Assembly: GCF_010731815.2 (NCBI RefSeq)
Contig: NZ_AP022593.1
Coordinates: 2,666,001-2,730,000 of the forward strand
DNA: 64,000 nt
Direction of reading: 5' to 3'
DNA from: Mycolicibacterium arabiense
Lineage (GTDB): Bacteria > Actinomycetota > Actinomycetes > Mycobacteriales > Mycobacteriaceae
This document shows, in pieces, positions 53,094 to 61,091 of this stretch; the first letter of the stretch is position 1, and every line of letters starts with the position of its first letter. The position numbers and the translations under genes are program-made. Below the pieces are notes generated by a model. The model had not been told where the DNA came from, did not search any database, and worked only from the letters and a program-made list of their open reading frames with translations.

Positions 53094-53680
53094 CCAGCCG
53101 GGCCTGGCACACTCGACCGGTGCCCGGACGAACGCTGACCGCGCTGCGCATCGACGCCGGCGACGTCGTGCTGCGCAAGGCCCGCGACTCCGACCGCGAC
53201 GCGATCATCGCCCATGCCAGCGATCCCGAGGTACGCGCGCACCTCGGCGGCGCGCAGTCGCGGCGCGACGTCGCGCGCGATCTCGACGAGGTCGGGGTGA
53301 GCGCCGTGACCGGCTCGCCCGGGGCCTACCTGATCGCGGACACAGCATCCGACGCCTTCGTCGGCACGATGTCGCTGACCCGCCGCGGCGTGCACCACCC
53401 TGGCCACGTCAGCCCAGACGGCGAGGAACTCGAACTCGCCTACACGCTGAGCCCGCGGGCCTGGGGGCGGGGCTGGGCGTTCCAGGCCGCCACCGCGGTA
53501 CTGCGCGCGGCCGCCGCCGAGCTGCCCGACGAGCCCGTGATCATCGTGACGCACAGCGCCAACGACAGGTCGCTCAACCTCGCCCGACGGCTCGGATTCG
53601 AGCCCGCGACGACGTTCGACGAGCACGGCGTCCAGCAGACGCTTGCGGTGGTGAATCTGCGCGAGTTCGCGCGGGCCTAA
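53090..53680 (+). CDS. GNAT-family N-acetyltransferase
   Basis: This is a 196-residue acetyl-CoA-dependent transferase of the RimJ/RimL-like group. VVLRKARDSDRDAI begins the fold, ELELAYTLSPRAWGRGWAFQAATAVL holds the acetyl-CoA loop, and SLNLARRLGFEPATTFDE follows. The substrate (a protein N-terminus or a small amine) cannot be read. The ATG at 53090 overlaps the upstream stop by 4 nt; a GTG at 53120 is an alternative that starts closer to the fold. Confidence 0.85.
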   Translation: MTSRAWHTRPVPGRTLTALRIDAGDVVLRKARDSDRDAIIAHASDPEVRAHLGGAQSRRDVARDLDEVGVSAVTGSPGAYLIADTASDAFVGTMSLTRRGVHHPGHVSPDGEELELAYTLSPRAWGRGWAFQAATAVLRAAAAELPDEPVIIVTHSANDRSLNLARRLGFEPATTFDEHGVQQTLAVVNLREFARA

Positions 53681-53685
53681 GCTCG

Positions 53686-54570
53686 ATGCCCGTGACCAGG
53701 AACCCGTTGCGCCGCCTGTCCGACAGCCTGCTGCTGGCCAGCATGCGTCCGCCGTTGACCGCGCAGTTGCTCGCGCCGCGGCGCGACATCGACCTGACCG
53801 GCAAGCGCATCCTCGTCACCGGTGCGTCGTCGGGCATCGGCGAGGCCGGTGCCCGCAAGCTGGCAGCCGCCGGGGCCAAGCTCATCGTGGTCGCGCGCCG
53901 CAGGGACCTGCTCGACGCGGTGGTCGCCGACGTCACCGCGGCAGGTGGGGATGCGACCGCGATCGACTGCGACCTGTCCGATCTCGACGCCGTCGATGCC
54001 CTGGTGGCCGACGTCGACGAGAGGTTCGGCGGGGTGGACGTGCTGATCAACAACGCGGGCCGCTCGATCCGGCGGCCACTGGCCGAGTCGCTGGACCGGT
54101 GGCACGACGTCGAGCGCACGATGACGCTGAACTACTACTCGCCGCTGCGGTTGATCCGTGGGTTCGGGCCTGGAATGCGGGAGCGCCGCGACGGTCACGT
54201 CATCAACGTCTCGACCTGGGGCGTGCTGAGCGAGTCGTCGCCGCTGTTCGCCGTCTACAACGCGAGCAAGGCCGCGCTGACCGCCGTGAGCCGGGTCGTC
54301 GAAACCGAGTGGGCAGCCGACGGCGTGCACTCCACGACGCTGTTCTACCCCCTGGTGAAGACCCCGATGATCGCTCCGACGCGGGCCTACGACGGAGTGC
54401 CGGGCCTGAGCGCCGACGAGGCGGCCGAATGGATGGTGACCGCGGCGCGCAACCGTCCAGTGCGCATCGCCCCACGGATGGCGATGACCGCCGACTTCGT
54501 CAACACGTTCGCGCCGGGCGCGGTGGACGCCGTCATGAAGCGCCAGCGGGTGCAGCCCACCGGCATTTAG
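53686..54570 (+). CDS. short-chain dehydrogenase/reductase (Rv0547c-like)
   Basis: This is a 294-residue SDR with ILVTGASSGIGEAGARKL, INNAGRSIRRP and the active site YNASK. The chain has a 35-residue lead before the fold and a tail rich in Arg, fitting membrane-associated SDRs. Size and position match Rv0547c, which follows menB in M. tuberculosis. The substrate is unknown. It ends 32 nt before the ABC exporter operon. Its stop codon sits next to the iron-box-like sequence. Confidence 0.87.
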   Translation: MPVTRNPLRRLSDSLLLASMRPPLTAQLLAPRRDIDLTGKRILVTGASSGIGEAGARKLAAAGAKLIVVARRRDLLDAVVADVTAAGGDATAIDCDLSDLDAVDALVADVDERFGGVDVLINNAGRSIRRPLAESLDRWHDVERTMTLNYYSPLRLIRGFGPGMRERRDGHVINVSTWGVLSESSPLFAVYNASKAALTAVSRVVETEWAADGVHSTTLFYPLVKTPMIAPTRAYDGVPGLSADEAAEWMVTAARNRPVRIAPRMAMTADFVNTFAPGAVDAVMKRQRVQPTGI

Positions 54571-54574
54571 TTAG

Positions 54575-54593
54575 TTAGGTTAGGCATGCCATA
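54575..54593 (+). promoter_or_regulatory. candidate IdeR iron box with -10
   Basis: The left 11 nt, TTAGGTTAGGC, fit the IdeR/DtxR consensus TWAGGTWAGSCTWACCTWA exactly. The right half fits less well (14 of 19 overall). CATACT (54590-54595) is a -10-like box 7 nt before the GTG, so the site covers the promoter and could repress under iron. Confidence 0.55.
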
Positions 54594-54602
54594 CTCGCTT
54601 GC

Positions 54603-55553
54603 GTGTCCGACCTCGCGATCGCCCTCGACGGCGTAACCAAGCGCTACGGCGACCATCAGGCGCTGAGCGGCGTCACGTTCTCGGCGCCGGTGGGCTCGGT
54701 GCTTGGCGTGCTCGGCCCCAACGGCGCGGGCAAGACCACGACGATCAACATCCTCGCCACGCTGCAGCGGCCCACCGGCGGCACCGCGACCGTCGCCGGG
54801 TTCGACGTCGTGACCCAGGCCGGGAAGGTGCGCGAGTCGATCGGTCTCACCGGCCAGTACGCCGCCATCGACGAACTGCTGACCGGCCGGGAGAACCTCG
54901 TCCTGTTCGCCCGGCTGCGTGGCATGGACAAGCAGAGCGCCCGAGCGCGCGCCGACGAGATGCTCGCGACCTTCAGCCTCACCGACGCGGGCGACAAGCG
55001 CGTCGCCACCTACTCCGGAGGCATGCGCCGCCGCGTCGACATCGCCTGCGGCCTGGTGGTCCCGCCCAAGGTCGTGTTCCTCGACGAGCCCACCACCGGC
55101 CTCGATCCGCGTAGCCGGCGGGAGGTGTGGGACCTCGTCGGATCGCTACGGCACCAAGGGATTACGACCCTGCTGACCACCCAGTACCTCGAGGAGGCCG
55201 ACGCGCTGTCGGACTCCATCGTCGTCATCGACCGCGGCCGCGTGATCGCCGACGGCACCCCCGACGACCTCAAGCGCACGATCGGCGGGAGCTACTGCGA
55301 GATCAGCCCGGTCGACCTCGCCGACCTGCCCAGGGTGGCCGCCGCGCTCGACGGCTTCGCAGGCGTCGAGACCGACCCCGACCGCGGCACGGTGTCGGTC
55401 CCAGCGCCCGACGGCTTCGCCACGATGTCCGAGGTGTTCGGTCGCGTCGCCCCGCTCGACCTCGACCTGCACGACATCTCGCTGCGCAAGCCGTCACTCG
55501 ACGAGGTCTTCTTCAAGCTGACCGGAGCACCCGTCCAGGAATCCGCCCCGTGA
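54603..55553 (+). CDS. DrrA-like ABC exporter ATPase
   Basis: This is a 316-residue ATPase of the drug/antibiotic exporter type. Walker A is GPNGAGKTTT, the signature YSGGMRRRVDIACGL, Walker B KVVFLDEPTTGLDPRSR, and the switch histidine region here reads LLTTQYLEEAD, with glutamine where many have histidine (typical of the DrrA group, which often has TQYL). The C-terminal 80 residues are the DrrA-type extension. The GTG start is probably leaderless. It is the first gene of a three-gene operon with two permeases. Confidence 0.92.
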   Translation: MSDLAIALDGVTKRYGDHQALSGVTFSAPVGSVLGVLGPNGAGKTTTINILATLQRPTGGTATVAGFDVVTQAGKVRESIGLTGQYAAIDELLTGRENLVLFARLRGMDKQSARARADEMLATFSLTDAGDKRVATYSGGMRRRVDIACGLVVPPKVVFLDEPTTGLDPRSRREVWDLVGSLRHQGITTLLTTQYLEEADALSDSIVVIDRGRVIADGTPDDLKRTIGGSYCEISPVDLADLPRVAAALDGFAGVETDPDRGTVSVPAPDGFATMSEVFGRVAPLDLDLHDISLRKPSLDEVFFKLTGAPVQESAP

Positions 55554-56293
55554 GCGCGCTGGCCGCCCTGACCAAGCGGTCGGTACTCGGCACACTGCGC
55601 GACGGCGATCTGATCTTCGCGATCGGCGGACCGGTCGCGTTCTTCGTGTGCTTCAACATCACGTTGCGCCACGTGATCGACACCGGCGACGTCAACTACC
55701 CGCAGTACATCCTGCCCGTAATCGTGGTGCAGGCGATGATCTTCACCGCGATGACGACCGCGGACCGCGCGGCGCGAGACAACCTCAGCGGCATGGGCAT
55801 TCGGCTGCGCAGCTTGCCGATGACGTCACTGGTACCGGTGACGGCTCGCATGCTCTCGGCGCTGATCCGCGCCACCGCGTCGCTGGCCGCGGCGGTCGCC
55901 GTCGGCTACGCGTTCGGCTTCCGGTTCCAGGGCGACGTCCTACACGTACTCGGGTTCTGCGGCATCGCGCTGCTGCTGTCGCTGGCTCTGTCGCTGGGCG
56001 CCGACGCGCTCGGCTCGATGTCCACGAACGCCGAGGCGGCCGGGCAGACCCTGCTCATCCCGCAGCTGCTGCTGGTCATGCTGTCGACCGGCATCGCGCC
56101 CGCATCGGCGTTTCCCGGCTGGCTCGGGTGGTTCGTCACGCGGCAGCCGGTGTCGCAGATCGCCCAGACGCTGCGCGAACTCGCCCAGGGGCAGGTGACG
56201 ACTGCCGACCTGCTCCTGAGCCTGGCGTGGTGTACCGGACTGCTGGCGCTGTTCGGCGGCATCGCGGTCCGGATGCAGAGGAGGGCCGTGTGA
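55550..56293 (+). CDS. ABC-2 exporter permease (DrrB-like)
   Basis: This is a 247-residue membrane protein with about six helices. It belongs to the ABC-2 type: LRDGDLIFAIGGPVAFFVCF near the start, MTTADRAARDNLSGMGIRLRSLPM, and the late PASAFPGWLGWFVTRQPVSQ motif. It should form the channel with the second permease below. GTG overlaps the ATPase stop (GTGA). The substrate is unknown; lipids, drugs or siderophores are possible. Confidence 0.87.
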   Translation: MSALAALTKRSVLGTLRDGDLIFAIGGPVAFFVCFNITLRHVIDTGDVNYPQYILPVIVVQAMIFTAMTTADRAARDNLSGMGIRLRSLPMTSLVPVTARMLSALIRATASLAAAVAVGYAFGFRFQGDVLHVLGFCGIALLLSLALSLGADALGSMSTNAEAAGQTLLIPQLLLVMLSTGIAPASAFPGWLGWFVTRQPVSQIAQTLRELAQGQVTTADLLLSLAWCTGLLALFGGIAVRMQRRAV

Positions 56294-57063
56294 CAAGCAC
56301 ATTCGTCTCGCAGAGCAGGCTGCAGGCCGGACGTCTGCTGGTGCGGTGGACGCGTGAGCCGGTCGTCCTCATCCAGGCGCTGATCTTCCCCACCTTCCTA
56401 CTGGTGGTCTACAAGCTGGTAATCGGCGAGTCGATCGCGACCCTCACCGGGAGCAATAGCCTGTACGGCCTGGTGCCGATGTGTGCGATCGTCGGCGCCC
56501 TGTTCGGCGCAATCGGCGCGGGCGCGGCACTGCCCGACGAGCGCGAGTCCGGACTGCTGAGCCGGCTGTGGGCACTGCCCGTGCACCGGGCCAGCGCACT
56601 GTCCGGACGGCTCCTCGCCGAAGCGGGCCGAGCGCTGGTCGGATCGCTGGCCATCACCGCGGTGGGCATCACGATGGGTCTGCGCTTCACCGGGAGTTGG
56701 CTCGGTGCGGTCGGCTTCGTGCTGGTTCCCGTCCTGATGGTGGTCGGGTTCGCGACGGTGATCGTCGCGGTCGGCGTGCAGGCGGGCGGCAAGAACATCA
56801 TCACCGGGCTGTCGACGGTGTGCTTCCTGCTGCTGTTCTTCAACTCCGGCATGGTGCCCATCGAAGTGTTCCCCGGCTGGCTGCAGCCCGCCGTGCGCGC
56901 GCAGCCGATGTCGCCCGCGATCGAGGCGATGCGCGGTCTGGCCGAGGGTGGCCCCACGCTGTGGCCGGTACTGCAGTCGATGGCGTGGGTGGCGGGGCTG
57001 TTGGCGGTGTTCGGCCCGATTGCCGTGCGTGGCTACCGCAAGGCCGCCGAAGCGGGGACCTGA
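56290..57063 (+). CDS. ABC-2 exporter permease (DrrC-like)
   Basis: This is a 257-residue second ABC-2 permease, similar in layout to the first (DERESGLLSRLWALPVHRASAL, then VPIEVFPGWLQPAVRAQPMSPAIEAMRGL). Six helices are predicted. The two permeases plus one ATPase mirror the DrrABC arrangement used for phthiocerol dimycocerosate and drugs. GTG overlaps the previous stop by 4 nt. No biosynthetic genes for a lipid or siderophore are visible nearby. Confidence 0.87.
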   Translation: MTSTFVSQSRLQAGRLLVRWTREPVVLIQALIFPTFLLVVYKLVIGESIATLTGSNSLYGLVPMCAIVGALFGAIGAGAALPDERESGLLSRLWALPVHRASALSGRLLAEAGRALVGSLAITAVGITMGLRFTGSWLGAVGFVLVPVLMVVGFATVIVAVGVQAGGKNIITGLSTVCFLLLFFNSGMVPIEVFPGWLQPAVRAQPMSPAIEAMRGLAEGGPTLWPVLQSMAWVAGLLAVFGPIAVRGYRKAAEAGT

Positions 57064-57089
57064 CCCGCGCGTGTGTTAGACACGATAGC

Positions 57090-57479
57090 ATGGAGATTCT
57101 CGCCAGTCGGGTCCTGTTCCGGCCGGCGGACTATGCGCGGTCGATCGAGTTCTACCGCGACGACATCGGTCTCGCGGTCGCTCGCGAGTACGGCGCAGGC
57201 ACGGTGTTCTACGCCGGGCAGTCGCTGATCGAACTCGCCGGTCACGGCTCACCGGCCGAGGGAGCGCCGCCGTTTCCCGGAGCGCTGTGGCTGCAGGTGC
57301 GCGACGTCTACGCGACCCAGTCCGAACTGGAGGGGCGCGGCGTGACCATCGCCCGCACCGCAAAGCAGGAGCCGTGGGGTCTGCACGAAATGCACGTGAC
57401 CGACCCCGACGGCGTCACGCTGATCTTCGTTCAGGTGCCCGAGACGCATCCGCTGCGCCGCGACACCAGAAACGACTAG
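57090..57479 (+). CDS. glyoxalase/VOC-fold protein (Rv0546c-like)
   Basis: This is a 129-residue VOC-fold protein made of two beta-alpha-beta-beta-beta units. SRVLFRPADYARSIEFYRDDIGL opens the first, and LHEMHVTDPDGVTLIFVQVP closes the second and carries the usual final glutamate/aspartate site region. Members bind metal and act as lyases, dioxygenases or drug-binding proteins. It corresponds to Rv0546c. Its TAG shares the tetranucleotide CTAG with the stop of the opposite gene. Confidence 0.87.
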   Translation: MEILASRVLFRPADYARSIEFYRDDIGLAVAREYGAGTVFYAGQSLIELAGHGSPAEGAPPFPGALWLQVRDVYATQSELEGRGVTIARTAKQEPWGLHEMHVTDPDGVTLIFVQVPETHPLRRDTRND

Positions 57480-57796
57480 GAGACCGGCGAGGCCGGCGCC
57501 GCTAAAGGCCAGCCGACCGACGCCAACCGCGCCGCCACCTGGTTGATCTCCTCGGGGTTGGGCTCCTTCTCGATGACCGCCTCGACGGCCCCGCGGATCT
57601 GTCCCTCGGTAACGGTGTCGGAGTCCACGCTCTTGAGCACCGTCTGAGCCGCCTTGACGACCTGCTCCTCGGTCAGCGAGCGCTTCAGTAGCGCCAGCAG
57701 CGCGAAGTAGTCCTTCGGCGGGACACCTTCGGGGTAGCCCGCACGCAGCCAGTTGACGACGTTGTCGAACGAACTCGCGCTCTGCGTCTCGGTCAT
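57476..57796 (-). CDS. DUF3349 protein (Rv0543c-like)
   Basis: This is a 106-residue all-helical protein of the DUF3349 family. WLRAGYPEGVPPKDYFALLALLKRSLTEEQVV and the end RLASVGWPLA are the family marks. The M. tuberculosis counterpart is Rv0543c; the structure is known but not the function. It ends the operon pitA - small membrane protein - DUF3349, 10 nt after the middle gene. A second copy lies at 59635. Confidence 0.88.
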   Translation of the reverse strand: MTETQSASSFDNVVNWLRAGYPEGVPPKDYFALLALLKRSLTEEQVVKAAQTVLKSVDSDTVTEGQIRGAVEAVIEKEPNPEEINQVAARLASVGWPLAAPASPVS

Positions 57797-57806
57797 GGCG
57801 TTCAGC

Positions 57807-58091
57807 TCACTTTCCCGGAAGGAAGGGGACGGGGTTGAAACCGAAGTGGTGGTCGATCGTGCCCTTGGTGATCCACAGGATCGCGATCACGATCACCGCC
57901 GTCACCAAGGCGAACAGCAGCAGGCCGAAGGCCTTGAGCGCGGGGTTGGGGGCGTCGACCGTGCCGTCGGCTTCCGCACCGCCTGCGCCCTTCGAGTAGG
58001 CGACGAGGCCGACGGCGAACACCGCGGGCAGGCCGGCGCCGAGGATCAGCCCGACGGCGAGCACCTTGAGGATGGATTCCAGGTAGGTCAT
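57807..58091 (-). CDS. small membrane protein (Rv0544c-like)
   Basis: This is a 94-residue protein with two membrane helices (about 8-32 and 53-75) and a short cytoplasmic loop. VLAVGLILGAGLPAVFAVGLVAYSKG and FALVTAVIVIAILWITKGTIDHHFG are its main parts. It corresponds to Rv0544c next to pitA in M. tuberculosis. It could be a partner of the phosphate transporter, by position only. Confidence 0.82.
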   Translation of the reverse strand: MTYLESILKVLAVGLILGAGLPAVFAVGLVAYSKGAGGAEADGTVDAPNPALKAFGLLLFALVTAVIVIAILWITKGTIDHHFGFNPVPFLPGK

Positions 58092-58138
58092 GTGAGTTCT
58101 CTTCTCTGGGGAACGCTCGTGGTCGCAGAAGTCGGGGA

Positions 58139-59389
58139 TCAGACCGAAGCCGTGGGTTTGGTCGGGTCGGCCGCGATGTCGCGGGCGTCGGCGGGGACCA
58201 CCGAGTTGGTCGACTCGTCCCAGTCGGCGTTGACGTTCTCGTGGTTGACCTTCTGCTGCTGGGCGCGCCAGTACATGTAGCCCGACAGCGCCACCAGGAT
58301 GACGAAGATGAGGCCGTCGCCTGCGAGCGACGAACCGGTCGCGTTCTCGACGAAGTGCGAGAGCCAGAAGGACAGCGCACCGACGAGTCCGGCGGCGGGC
58401 AGCGTGATCAGCCACGCCATGGCCATCCGGCCCGCGACCGCCCAGCGCACCTGCGCGCCGGGCTTGCCGACACCGCTACCGAGGATGGATCCGGTCGCGA
58501 CGTGGGTGGTCGACAGCGCCATGCCCGCGGCGCTCGAGGACAGGATGATCGCCGCCGAGGACGCCTCGGCCGCCAGACCCTGCGGGGACTCGATCTCGAC
58601 CAGACCCTTGCCCAGCGTGCGGATCACGCGCCAGCCGCCGATGTAGGTACCGAGGCCGATCGCCAGGGCGCAGGACGCGATGACCCAGAACGGCAGGCCG
58701 TCCTCCTTCACGTCGCCGGTGAGGTGACCGGTGGTGATGAGCGCGAGCGCGATGACGCCCATGGTCTTCTGTGCGTCGTTGGTGCCGTGGGCCAATGCGA
58801 CGAGTGACGCGGTGGCGATCTGGCCCCAGCGGAAGCCCTCCTCGCGGCGCTTCTTGAGGACCTTGCGGGTCAGGCGGTAGACGATCCAGGTGCCGCACGC
58901 CGCAACCAGGCCTGCGATGAAGGGCGCTGCGAGGGCGGGGACGATGACCTTGCCGAACACGCCGCTCCAGTTGACGCCCGCCGTGCCGAGCGCTGCCAGT
59001 CCGGCGCCGATCAGACCGCCGAACAGCGCGTGCGACGAACTCGACGGGATGCCGAACAGCCACGTGAGCAGGTTCCACAGGATGCCGCCGATCAGGCCGG
59101 CGAAGATGATCGTCAGGCCCGTCGACGCGTCGATGCCCTCGACCAGCGACCCGGTCTTGCTGTCCTGGATCTTCAGGACCGACGTGGTGACGGTAATGGC
59201 GACCTCGACCGAGAGGAATGCGCCGACCAGGTTCAGGATGCCCGCCAGGATGACGGCGGTCTTGGGCTTCAGCGCACCGGTCGCGATGGACGTGGCCATC
59301 GCATTGCCGGTGTCGTGGAACCCGTTGGTGAAGTCGAATGCCAGTGCCGTGGCTATCAACAGCACCAGAATGATCAGCTCAGCGCTCAT
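58139..59389 (-). CDS. pitA: inorganic phosphate transporter PitA
   Basis: This is a 416-residue low-affinity phosphate/metal-phosphate symporter of the PiT family. Ten or so helices are seen, with the two family repeats: FTNGFHDTGNAMATSIATGAL near residue 25, and LVALAHGTNDAQKTMGVIALALI near 200. GIPSSSSHALFGGLIGA and LSTTHVATGSILGSGVG are also typical. It corresponds to Rv0545c. An ATG at 59395 is an equally possible start; neither has a clear ribosome site. Confidence 0.93.
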   Translation of the reverse strand: MSAELIILVLLIATALAFDFTNGFHDTGNAMATSIATGALKPKTAVILAGILNLVGAFLSVEVAITVTTSVLKIQDSKTGSLVEGIDASTGLTIIFAGLIGGILWNLLTWLFGIPSSSSHALFGGLIGAGLAALGTAGVNWSGVFGKVIVPALAAPFIAGLVAACGTWIVYRLTRKVLKKRREEGFRWGQIATASLVALAHGTNDAQKTMGVIALALITTGHLTGDVKEDGLPFWVIASCALAIGLGTYIGGWRVIRTLGKGLVEIESPQGLAAEASSAAIILSSSAAGMALSTTHVATGSILGSGVGKPGAQVRWAVAGRMAMAWLITLPAAGLVGALSFWLSHFVENATGSSLAGDGLIFVILVALSGYMYWRAQQQKVNHENVNADWDESTNSVVPADARDIAADPTKPTASV

Positions 59390-59634
59390 GAGCATGATTC
59401 TGAGGGATTCTCAGCGAAATCACCTAGCCGGTCTCATCACCGTTAGAGCGCCTGAACAGGCAGTTTGCCTGCTTCGCTGAGGTGTTCATCGACTGTTCAC
59501 GTCCCGGTCGCCGGCAAGACGCACAGCCACCTCGCAGGGTTCGACTCACCCGTCGACCGCAACGCTCCGCCGCTAGCATCGATCCATCGCATCGCGACAA
59601 CGACGACCTACGGCCGGAAGGGGGAATCGACGCA

Positions 59635-59946
59635 GTGAACGCGTTCCTGACGAAGATCGTGGCCTGGATTACCTCGGGCTACCCCGAAGGCGTTCCCGGC
59701 CCCGACCGGGTGCCGCTCATGGCGCTGCTCGACCGTCGACTGTCCAAGGACGAGGTCAAGACCGTGACCCAGGCGCTGCTCGACCGCGGCGAGTTCGACC
59801 ACGTGGACATCGGCGTGCAGATCACCCAGGTCACCGACGAACTCCCACGCGAGGAGGACGTCGAGCGGGTGCGGGCACGCCTGGCGAAGAAGGGTTGGCC
59901 GCTGGACGACCCCCGTGGCGAGGATTCGGCCGGAGGTCCCACATAG
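59635..59946 (+). CDS. DUF3349 protein, second copy
   Basis: This is a 103-residue paralog of the protein at 57476. WITSGYPEGVPGPDRVPLMALLDRRLSKDEVKTVTQALL and the end RLAKKGWPLDDP line up with it. Its GTG follows GGAAGGGGGA. The stop overlaps the probable menE start (ATAG), and the menE ribosome site lies inside its last codons, so it is translated with menE. The 245 nt before it hold no clear feature. Confidence 0.85.
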   Translation: MNAFLTKIVAWITSGYPEGVPGPDRVPLMALLDRRLSKDEVKTVTQALLDRGEFDHVDIGVQITQVTDELPREEDVERVRARLAKKGWPLDDPRGEDSAGGPT

Positions 59947-61091
59947 CCGCCCTGCGCGCGGTCGTCATACCGCCCGTACCCAGCCCGTCGGCACTGGTCG
60001 CCGCACTCGAAGGCGTCCTCGACGGCCGTGAGTCCGGCATCGTCCCGCTGCCCGCCGACGAGCGGGAGGCCGAACTCCTGGCCGGCGCGCTGCGCGTCGG
60101 CGAGGACGTCGCCGACGACGTCGCGGTCGTCGTGTCGACCTCCGGCACGACCGGAACGCCCAAGGGCGCCATGTTGACTGCGGCCGCCCTGATCGCGAGC
60201 GCCGACGCCACCAACGAACGTCTCGGCGGTCCCGGAAGCTGGCTGCTCGCCCTGCCCGCCCACCACGTCGCGGGGCTGCAGGTCGTGGTGCGCAGCATCA
60301 TCTCTGGCACCATCCCGGTCACGCTGATCCCCAGCTTCGCCCCCGGGGAACTGCGCGCCGCCATCGACGAGATGGACTCCGGTCGCCGCTATGCGTCGCT
60401 GGTGGCCGTGCAACTCGACAAGGCGCTGTCCGATCCGGTCGACGCCGCCGCACTCGCCGAACTCGACGCCGTCCTGATCGGCGGCGGGCCGATGCCTGCC
60501 GGGCTCGCCGAACGTGCCTCCCGCGCAGGGGTTTCCGTCGTCCGGACGTACGGCATGAGCGAGACGGCGGGTGGGTGCGTGTACGACGGCGTGCCCTTGG
60601 AAGGCGTGGCAGTGCGCATCGACGACGGCCGCATCCTGCTCGGCGGCGCCACCGTCGCCAAGGGCTACCGCAACCCGGTCAGCCCGGATCCGTTCGCCGA
60701 GCCGGGCTGGTTCCGCACCGACGACGCAGGCGCCGTCGACGACTCGGGCGCACTGCGCGTGCTGGGCCGCATCGACGACGCGATCAGCACCGGCGGGCTG
60801 ACCGTCATGCCGGGACTCGTCGAGGCGGCGCTGGCCACGCACCCCGCCATCGCCGACTGCGCGGTGTTCGGCGTGACCGACCCGCGCCTGGGTCAGCGCG
60901 TCGCGGCGGCAGTCGTCCTCACCGCGGGTGGCGCGCCGCCAACGCCCGCCGAGTTGCGCGAGCACGTCGGCCAGACACTGGACGCCACCGCCGCGCCTCG
61001 CGAGGTGCACGTCGTCGACGAGCTGCCGCGCCGGGGCATCGGCAAGGTCGACCGTAGGGAACTCACCACGCGATTCGACACCGGAGCATGA
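59943..61091 (+). CDS. menE: o-succinylbenzoate-CoA ligase (ATA start?)
   Basis: This ligase activates o-succinylbenzoate to its CoA ester for MenB. The P-loop is STSGTTGTPKGAML, with GGGPMPAGL, VRTYGMSETAGGCVYDG and a final RRGIGKVDRREL with the catalytic lysine. About 382 residues is short, as in actinobacterial MenE. GGAGG (59932-59936) stands 6 nt before an ATA, and no ATG or GTG is near. A TTG at 59895 would overlap the previous gene by 52 nt without a ribosome site. Confidence 0.87.
   Translation: MAALRAVVIPPVPSPSALVAALEGVLDGRESGIVPLPADEREAELLAGALRVGEDVADDVAVVVSTSGTTGTPKGAMLTAAALIASADATNERLGGPGSWLLALPAHHVAGLQVVVRSIISGTIPVTLIPSFAPGELRAAIDEMDSGRRYASLVAVQLDKALSDPVDAAALAELDAVLIGGGPMPAGLAERASRAGVSVVRTYGMSETAGGCVYDGVPLEGVAVRIDDGRILLGGATVAKGYRNPVSPDPFAEPGWFRTDDAGAVDDSGALRVLGRIDDAISTGGLTVMPGLVEAALATHPAIADCAVFGVTDPRLGQRVAAAVVLTAGGAPPTPAELREHVGQTLDATAAPREVHVVDELPRRGIGKVDRRELTTRFDTGA

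Noticed and set aside
59895-59942. TTG start for menE giving 16 extra residues.
   Set aside because: There is no ribosome binding site. The extension (GRPPWRGFGRRS-like) is the shifted reading of DUF3349 and is not family-like. It is kept only as an alternative.
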